DNA of 9,141 nucleotides from NCBI GenBank assembly GCA_905210905.1, contig CAJLYQ010000069.1, forward strand, positions 1 to 9,141, in the 5' to 3' direction. How positions within the stretch are numbered: the stretch's first letter is position 1; the number at the start of each line of letters is the position of its first letter. This document shows, piece after piece, positions 1-6,900 of the stretch. A model generated the notes under the pieces. That model was not told where the DNA came from. It was given only the letters and a program-made list of their open reading frames with translations, and did no database searches. The DNA is from an uncultured Christensenella sp. (GTDB lineage Bacteria; Bacillota; Clostridia; Christensenellales; DTU072). Position numbers and translations under genes: made by a program.

Positions 1-98
1 CCGCCCGCCCCGCCGGCAAACGCGCAAAATAGGGCAAAAAGCACAATAAACGTAAGCGAACAAAGGATATAAAAAAAGCGCGAAAACTTATTCTTCAC
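1..98 (-). CDS. N-terminal fragment of an exported or membrane-anchored protein (partial, cut by left edge)
   Basis: Reading the minus strand from a GTG at 98-96 gives an open frame of 32 complete codons that runs off the window edge. The product begins MKNKFSRFF and continues with a long hydrophobic stretch (about residues 8-28, rich in F, I, L, V, A and C), then GGAGG. Basic residues followed by a hydrophobic core and small residues is the pattern of a Sec signal peptide or an N-terminal membrane anchor. The gene starts 41 bp after the recX stop on the same strand with no visible terminator between, so it is probably co-transcribed. The start is uncertain: no good Shine-Dalgarno lies upstream of the GTG, although no ATG or TTG lies in frame before it back to the recX end. 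The mature part is outside the window, so no function can be assigned. Confidence 0.5.
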   Translation of the reverse strand, partial: MKNKFSRFFYILCSLTFIVLFALFCAFAGGAG

Positions 99-139
99 GC
101 TAAAAAATATGTCGAAAAAGGTCGAAATATAAGTTCTTT

Positions 140-736
140 TTAATCGTCGGAGCGGAAAATTTCGTCGGCGGCGCGTTTCGACACGTCGAAAGAAAAGCCT
201 TTGCCGGAAAGATGTCGAAGGAGTTTTACTTTTTCTTCGGGCGTTTTTTCCCGTCTTTTCATAAATTTTTCCGCTATTTTTAGCACTTCTTCCATACTTT
301 CGGTTTCTTCGTCAAGGAAAGAAAGAGCGTCTTTATCCACGCCTTTTGCTCTCAGTTCGTTTTTTATGCGCGTTATGCCTTTTTTACCGCGATATTTTTC
401 GTAAAATCTTTCGGCAAACCGACCGTCGTCGATATAACCGCACTCCGTTGCGTGGTTTATAGCGTTTTTTGCCGCTTTTTGCGAAAAACCTTTATCGCGA
501 AGTTTGTCGTAATAGCCTTTTTTCGTTTTGGAATAACGGTCGATTTGTTCGTAAAGGTATTTTTTGCAGGCGATAAGTTCGCTTTCGGACAAAACGTCCG
601 CCAAAAAGTTATCGTCGATTTCGTCGCCTTTTTTTATTCTTGAAAGCACGAAAGCGTCCGGATCAAGGGCATATTCGCCGTTTTCCGTGACTATTACCAC
701 GTATTTTTTGCCGTAAACGATTTTTTCTATTGTCAT
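140..736 (-). CDS. recX: RecX family regulatory protein (modulator of RecA)
   Basis: This is a complete 198-residue protein, within the usual RecX length range. Family members bind RecA and its filaments in the cytoplasm and modulate (usually limit) recombination and SOS activation. Residues 1-45 form a short beta-type N-terminal part (YALDPDAFV, then IKKGDEI) like that of Bacillus-type RecX. Three helical repeats follow. Repeat 1 is about 52-112 and contains the hallmark GYIDD at 100-104 followed by RFAERF. Repeat 2 is about 115-160 and contains KGITRIKNELRAKG at 119-132. Repeat 3 is about 164-195 and contains LSGKGFSFDV. Helices are rich in K and E as expected. The ATG at 736 is the only plausible start in its frame; no strong Shine-Dalgarno lies at the usual distance, and the nearest purine run (AGAAGGA) is more than 20 nt upstream. 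recA is not in the window. The family assignment rests on motif recognition, not a search. Confidence 0.88.
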   Translation of the reverse strand: MTIEKIVYGKKYVVIVTENGEYALDPDAFVLSRIKKGDEIDDNFLADVLSESELIACKKYLYEQIDRYSKTKKGYYDKLRDKGFSQKAAKNAINHATECGYIDDGRFAERFYEKYRGKKGITRIKNELRAKGVDKDALSFLDEETESMEEVLKIAEKFMKRREKTPEEKVKLLRHLSGKGFSFDVSKRAADEIFRSDD

Positions 737-745
737 AATAATCGC

Positions 746-754
746 ATTGTAACA
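746..754 (-). promoter_or_regulatory. Candidate extended -10 for recX
   Basis: On the minus strand, TG-T-TACAAT occupies 754-746, matching five of six -10 consensus positions with the extended TGn motif. No -35 resembling TTGACA is seen at the right distance. If used, transcription would begin around 739, within a few bases of the recX ATG at 736, giving a leaderless or near-leaderless mRNA. That would fit the missing Shine-Dalgarno in front of recX. Confidence 0.3.
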
Positions 755-803
755 CTTTTTTCCTTCTTCGGATGACGGAATTTTATTTTAATAAAATTAC
801 CGC

Positions 804-832
804 TTGAAAAAAAGGCTTACGTATGTTAAACT
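804..832 (+). promoter_or_regulatory. Candidate sigma-A type promoter of the giant surface protein gene
   Basis: TTGAAA at 804-809 matches five of six -35 positions. A 17-bp spacer leads to TAAACT at 827-832, which matches four of six -10 positions and is preceded by TGT, making an extended -10. Transcription would start near 839, giving a leader of about 40 nt before the ATG at 880. A competing extended -10, TGT followed by TATAAG (836-841), lies just downstream, without a good -35 at the right distance. The spacer contains part of an A7 run (807-813). This is pattern matching only, with no experimental support. Confidence 0.45.
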
Positions 833-870
833 TGTTATAAGTATTATTATGTGCCTATGCGCACGCGTGT

Positions 871-875
871 GAGGA
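871..875 (+). promoter_or_regulatory. Ribosome binding site of the giant surface protein gene
   Basis: GAGGA at 871-875 ends 4 nt before the ATG at 880. Spacing is on the short side, but the core is clear, and the start is confirmed by the signal peptide that follows it immediately. An 8-bp palindrome, CACGCGTG (862-869), lies directly upstream and could form weak structure next to the site. Confidence 0.7.
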
Positions 876-879
876 AATA

Positions 880-984
880 ATGACAATCGGTAAACGGCGT
901 GGTTTTATATTTGCGATTACTTTTATACTGCTGGCTTTTCTTTCGTGTGCGGTCGGTCTGACCGTGCAAAAAGCGGCTTACGCG
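880..984 (+). other. Signal peptide of the giant surface protein
   Basis: Residues 1-35. The n-region carries K5, R6 and R7; the hydrophobic core is about residues 8-29; the c-region QKAAYA ends in A-Y-A, matching the -3/-1 rule, with E36-E37 after it. C23 lies within the core, but F-L-S-C is not a good lipobox and hydrophobic sequence continues past it, so type I cleavage is more likely than lipidation. Confidence 0.85.
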
Positions 985-3900
985 GAGGAGAGTTCGGTCG
1001 TTTATATCGATACCGAATCCGACTTAATCGCGCTTTCCGAGTCGGTTAACGCCGGGAACAGCCGCTTGGGAGAAAAATTCGTCCTTACCGCAAATTTAGA
1101 CCTTACTAAGACCGAATACGCCGACAAGTTCGAGCCGATAGGCAAAAACACCGCTTTCCACGGCGCGATCGACGGAAACGGTCATACCGTCACCCTTGCG
1201 CTCGAACCCGAAGACAATTCTTCGTCCGCTTTCGTCGGAAAACTCGGCACGAGCGGTTCGATTACCCGCATTACGATAAGCGGTTCGATAAAAGGTAAAT
1301 CTCTCGTGGCCGGAATAGCGGCGGAAAACGAAGGAAATATTTCTTACTGCGTCGTCGACGCAACTTTTACGAACGACGGAACGAACGGTTCGAACAACTC
1401 GACGGGCGGCGTCGCCGCAAACAACGACGGCTCGATCGTTTCTTGCGTGTGCCTGAGCGATTTAACAGCTCCGATTAACGTCGGCGGAATAGCCGGAGTA
1501 TGCGGCGGAACGATAGACGCCAGCGTGTTTTTGGGCACGATTTACGCAAGCGGTACCGCGTCGATGAAAATCGGCGGACTCGTAGGCGCGCTTGCCGGTA
1601 CGATGAAAGACAGTTTTACCCGTTCATCGATAAACTTAGCCGTCCCGGACAACGCGGACAAATCGAGTATCGGGTCGGTCGCAGGAACGACCGGCGGTTC
1701 GAAAACGACAAACAACTACGCCGTTGCGGACGAATATTCTTTCCCTGCCGGCGGCGGTAAAGACGAAGAAGGACAATACGAAAGAAAAAGTCTATACGAC
1801 TTCCTTAGCGAAAACGGCGTCGAACTCGGCGATTCCTTCGTCAGAGCGGACTACGCGGTCGGCGGCGGATACCTGTACGCGCCCGAGTTTTTAACGAAAA
1901 CCGACGGCGAAAAAATCGAGTTTATCGACGAAAAAACGAAAAAAGCCTTTTCCGCGTCGCTGTTTACTTCGGGCGAAGGCACGGAAGAAAATCCGTGGAT
2001 AATCGGCGAAAACAAACAATGGGCGGTGAGCGGAGAAGAATGTTGGACGCTCTTTAAGACAAACGCGTCGATTTACGACTACGAAGGCAAATTTATTCGT
2101 TGCGACGGCGACGTCGACGTCGGATACAACCACTCGGTAGGAAGCGCGGCGGTTCCGTTCGCGGGCAACTTCGACGGCGGAAACAAAACCTTTACTTTAA
2201 GCGGCGACGGGTACGCGGACGATACCGCGCTGTTCGCTTACGTCGGCGGCAACGCCGCGATTAAAAACTTCACCGCGTCCGGCAAAGGCGTATCCGGCGG
2301 AAACTCGGTAGCGGCGGCAGTGGCGAACGCGGACGAGAACGCAAAAATAAGCAACGTGATCAACCGTTGTCCCGTGACGGGCGAAACGAACGTCGGCGGC
2401 ATAGTCGGAAAAATCTCGTCCGAAGCGGTAACGGTGGAAAACTGCGTTAATTACGCGAGAATAAGCGGCGTGGGCGGCAACGGCACAGGAGCAATCGGCG
2501 GCGTGGTAGGCTTAGCGGAAAAAGGCGCGACTATGCGCGGTCTTGCCAACTACGGAGAAATAACCGCTCTCTACGGCGGCACGAGCGACGTAGGCGGAGT
2601 TGTCGGAAGAATAAACGAAATAAATAACGAAATATCCGCACTTCACGGCGAAAGCACGATTACCGCAACGAGAACGGAAAACGTAGGCGGAGTTATCGGC
2701 TCGGTTACGATAAACGGAGAAAAAATGATTGCTTCTCTCGGCGCGGTCGGCTCGGTCGGCGGTAAAAGATACGTCGGCGGAATAATAGGCAAAATAAACG
2801 TATTATCCGGTTCTCTGAAAACCGAAGTTTTCGCTTCGCTTACCGAATTAAGCGGTGAAAACCGCGTGTCGGGCATAGCCAACGTCGACGGAACGGCGGA
2901 ATTCGTCGCAGGGTATTTTACCGGGACGATAACCGAAAGAAAAGGGGAAGGAACGGCGGAATTTATTTGCGATCCGATAGCGACCGCAAGCGACAAAAAC
3001 TCGGTATTAACGAGCGAAGTTTATTACAACACCGACGACGGCAACAAATCTACGGCGATCGTTTCGGCGAGCGGTAAAAACACGATACAACTTACCGACG
3101 GTAAACTTTTTGACGAAAGAATGGAGAAAATTGCCCCGTCGCTTACGAAAGGAACTTATCCTTTCCCGAAAAGCACGCGCGCGTATCTCAACAGAGAAGA
3201 GCGTTTGGACGCGGCATACTTCGACGGCGAAGAAACGGGTGAAAGCGGCACGGTTTACCTTATAAGTTCGGAAAAAGCCTTGCGCAACCTTTCTTTCTTC
3301 ACGAGAACGAACGTAGCAGGGTACGCCGAAAAACGTTATAGACTTGCGTCGGACGTAACGATGACGAGAGAATTCGAGCCGATAAAAGACTTCGTCGGCG
3401 AGTTCGACGGAAACGAAAAAACGATAAACGCGCTTACGATAACGAGCGGAAACGAGTTCGTGGGACTGTTCGACGTGTTGAAATCGGGCGCGACGGTAAT
3501 AAATCTCGGACTTAAAAACGGACGAATTACGGCAACCGCCGCCGCTGCAACCGTCGGTGCGATATGCGGCAAAGCGGAAGAAGGATCTTTAGTCGAAGGA
3601 ATAGCCGCAGACGTAACCGTTCAGGGCAAAGGGAAAGTCCTCGGCGGTCTGATCGGCTACGGAAATAAAACCGTCGTGAGAAAATCTTTCTTCGCAAGTA
3701 AAATCCTGTCCGAAGGCAACGCCGTCGCAGGCGGTATCGCAGGAGAAAGCATAGATTCGTCGATCGGCGACTGTTTCTTCGTAGGTAAGATAATAAATTG
3801 CACGATTTCGGGCGGAATAGTAGGTAAAGCGACAAAAACCGACGTCGAAGGGTGCTATGCCTCGGGAAGAATAGAAGGACAAAAAGCAGGCGGTATCGTC

Positions 3901-6900
3901 GGAGAAATCGACGGCGGCAAAATTGCGAGAGCGTTCGTTATCGCGGATATCGTTTATAACGACGAAGCGGGCAAGGGCGCGATTTACGGCGTTTCCGTAA
4001 GCAAACCGACCACTGCGGAGTGTTATTACAATTCAGATTCGATTAAACTCGGCGCATACGACGGTATCGACGCCGAAAGCAATAAAGAGTTTGCGAAAAT
4101 TACCGACTTTTTCACGGTCGACGGACCGGGAAATTTTCTCGTGTCGGGATTTGCCGCAACCGAAAGCGACCTTAACGAGTCGTGCGACGCGCTTTATACG
4201 CATTATTTAACCGCTTTTTCGGAGTTTATTGCCGGCGCAGATAATTCGACTTACGAAAAAAACGTTGCGTTCTACGTCAGAAAGAGCGTGGAAATCGCTA
4301 TTTTCGGTACGAATACCGCGTCTGACGAAACCGCCGGTTCGGAACTCAATCCGTATATCGTGGACAACGCGCAACGTTTTGCGAAGATATCCGAACTCGT
4401 AAGAAGAACGGATTTTGCCGACAAATTCTTTAAGATCCCTTGCGATATAGATATGAACGCGGTAACTTCGATGCGCGCCGTCGGGTATTATTCGCTTGCC
4501 GTGGAAAAACCGTTTTCCGGTACGATTTACGGCGAAAAAGCGGACGGAACAAGACCGAGAATAAGCAACGTCAGAATAACAGAAGCGACGGACGGAACGA
4601 CGGTTACGACGAGTTATCTCGGAGTTTTCGCTTGCACGGGAGAAGGATTTACCGTTAAGAACCTTATTTTCGACGGAAAAGTGGGGGGGAACACCGAAGT
4701 AGCCGGGTTGGTTGGCTATATGCATAAAGGCAGAGTGCAAAACGTCTGGTCGAAAATCGACGTTACCGCAAGCGGAGAAAAAGCGAGCGGACTAATTAGC
4801 ACCGTTTCTTCTTCCGCCGAAATTACGGGGAGCGTTTGTTCGGGCGAAGTAAACGCAACCGGCAGTGTGTACGGTATCGTCGGCGTGGCAAAATCCGGAG
4901 CGGGAATAACCGTGGACGCAACGGCGAGTTGGTTCGTCGCACGCGGCGAAATGCAAACCGATTATACGCATAACAACGTGGGCAGCGTGCTGTTCGATTT
5001 CTCGGACGAAAGCAAAGGCGAAAGACTGGAAATTATCGACGGAGCAAGCAAAGGGTTCGGTTTCAGACCCGTTTTTGCGTCGGACAGTAAATATAAAGGC
5101 AAAATTCTTAACGCAACCGACGCGGCAATCTTTTCTTCGGACAACGTTAACGCTTACTTCGATACGACGACGGAAGACGTGACGAGAACGTTTTCGGTAA
5201 GGTATTGCGCGTTTATAACCGTTAACGTCAGGTACGGCGACGGAACGGGAACGGATTACGCCGCGGCGCAGGCAAGCGGAGAGTATTATATAGGACAAAC
5301 CGTGACCGCGTCGCTTGAATTTACCGACAAAGGAAAGGCGCTCGGCACGAAATTCGTCGGACTGTCGGATAAGAACGGCGACGAGTACGAATACGAACTC
5401 GTTCCTTCGGCAGGACAAGTGCTTGTTTCCTTTATAATGAGCGAAAAAACCGAAGAAATAACGTTAAGAACCGATAAAATCTCGGACGGAAAAATTATAT
5501 CGTTCGGCAGAACGGACGGAACGACGTTCGACGGAAGTTCGGTTTACGACGGTTATTCGATAGACGTAAGTTGGACAAGCGGTATAAGCGGAAGTATAGA
5601 ATTGTACGTTTCGGGCGAACTGAAAGAAAGGATTCTGAACGCGGGCGAGTATCTCGTTATCGCAAGAGTTGCGGACGAAAACAACTCGTTCGTAGGCGAG
5701 TACGAAACGAAATTCACGGTCAATAAACGAACGCTCGTTTTGTCGGACGACGAAGCGAAATACGCGGAATTTTTGACCACCGTTTACGAAAAAGGCAAAA
5801 AAGAAAGAACGCACGTTTTACCTGCCACCGAGCAAAGCGCGGTAAGCGGCGCGGCGGAAACGGGAAGCGGCAGAGAAACGCCCGTCGTGACCCTTACGTT
5901 CGAATTTGCTAAAGAAACCGCCGGGAAAAACGTTTCGGTAAGAATAATCGACGCGACCACCGACGACGGCAACTACGAATTTGCGGTAAAGACCAAAGAC
6001 TTCGGAGCGGTGGGTTCGATATTGAAGAAGACGATAATCGTAAGCGTTTCGGACGCGGACGAAAACGGAATTATAGAAAAGAGTTATTCGGCGAGAAAAC
6101 CCGTTATCGACGCCGGAACGTACGAAATCAGAATAAAATGGACGTTCATAACGGACGGCACGGAAGCGACGACTTATAAAAAAGGTACGTACGAAGCGAT
6201 TGCGGCGCCCGAAAACGGCGAGGACGAAGAAAACTACGACGTGATTTGCGACAGAGAATATACGCTGGAAATCGTGCCGTATACGGTCACCGCCGAAAAC
6301 GTAGTTTATCGCAAAACCGAACTAGAATACAACGGAACGGACTTGTCGGAAGAAACGGAAACCAACGCGTACTTCGTCGTTCCATTCGACAGCCTTAACC
6401 ATTCAATGGAACTCGTTTTTTACACGGACGCCAAAGGCGAGAAAAAAACCGACGAAGTGATAAATGCCGGAACGTACTACGTCAAAGGCGTTTCTTGCGA
6501 CGAAAATTATAAGATAGACGAAAATACGGAACTTAAGAAAATCACCGTAAAAAAGAAAAACGCAGGCGCGTTGACGGTTGAGTTCAAAAGAGAAAACGGC
6601 GAACTTTTGCAATCCGGGGATACCGTCACCGTCGAAGACCTTATTTACGTCGACGTAAGCAAAGACGGATACGCGTCGGGAAGCGACTTCGACGCAAAGT
6701 TCGAAACCGAAGGGAGCGGATTTAGGACCGTTAGATACGGCGACAAATGGTACGTCGTGCCTACGATCGGCGGACAGGGAAGAGCGTTTACCGTAAAAAC
6801 GAGATTTGCGACCAACTACGAAGACAGAAAAGCGGCGGAGTTCAGCGTAAACGTGGAAAAGAAAGCGGTTTACGGAATACTTAATAAGAATACGTTCGTT

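Larger units (their letters stand above)
737..879. promoter_or_regulatory. Divergent intergenic region between recX and the giant surface protein gene
   Basis: This 143-bp gap separates two divergently transcribed genes and must hold both promoters. It is AT-rich compared with the flanking genes. Visible elements are a 9-bp inverted repeat at 779-787 and 790-798 (AATTTTATT with its complement), a plus-strand -35/-10 pair, a second plus-strand -10, a possible minus-strand extended -10, an imperfect 13-bp palindrome at 830-842 (ACTT-n5-AAGT arms), an 8-bp palindrome CACGCGTG at 862-869, and a Shine-Dalgarno. I see no riboswitch, tRNA, or convincing LexA/SOS box. Confidence 0.6.

Noticed and set aside
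201..643. Plus-strand frames opposite recX (201-404 and 452-643).
   Set aside because: They are antisense to a well-supported RecX protein, of biased F/S/R-rich composition, with no ribosome binding site or domain.
815..835. A possible LexA/SOS box near ACGTATGTT, which would fit control of recX.
   Set aside because: It does not match the Gram-positive GAAC-n4-GTTC pattern on either strand; only one partial half-site is present.
937..951. C23 in the signal peptide as a lipobox cysteine.
   Set aside because: F-L-S-C lacks the usual L/V/I at -3 position, the hydrophobic core continues past it, and a good AYA cleavage site follows at residue 35.
1500..1760. An 86-codon plus-strand frame within the giant gene.
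   Set aside because: It is out of phase with the real gene, R/D-rich, without a ribosome binding site, and fully explained as a shadow of the GLUG region.
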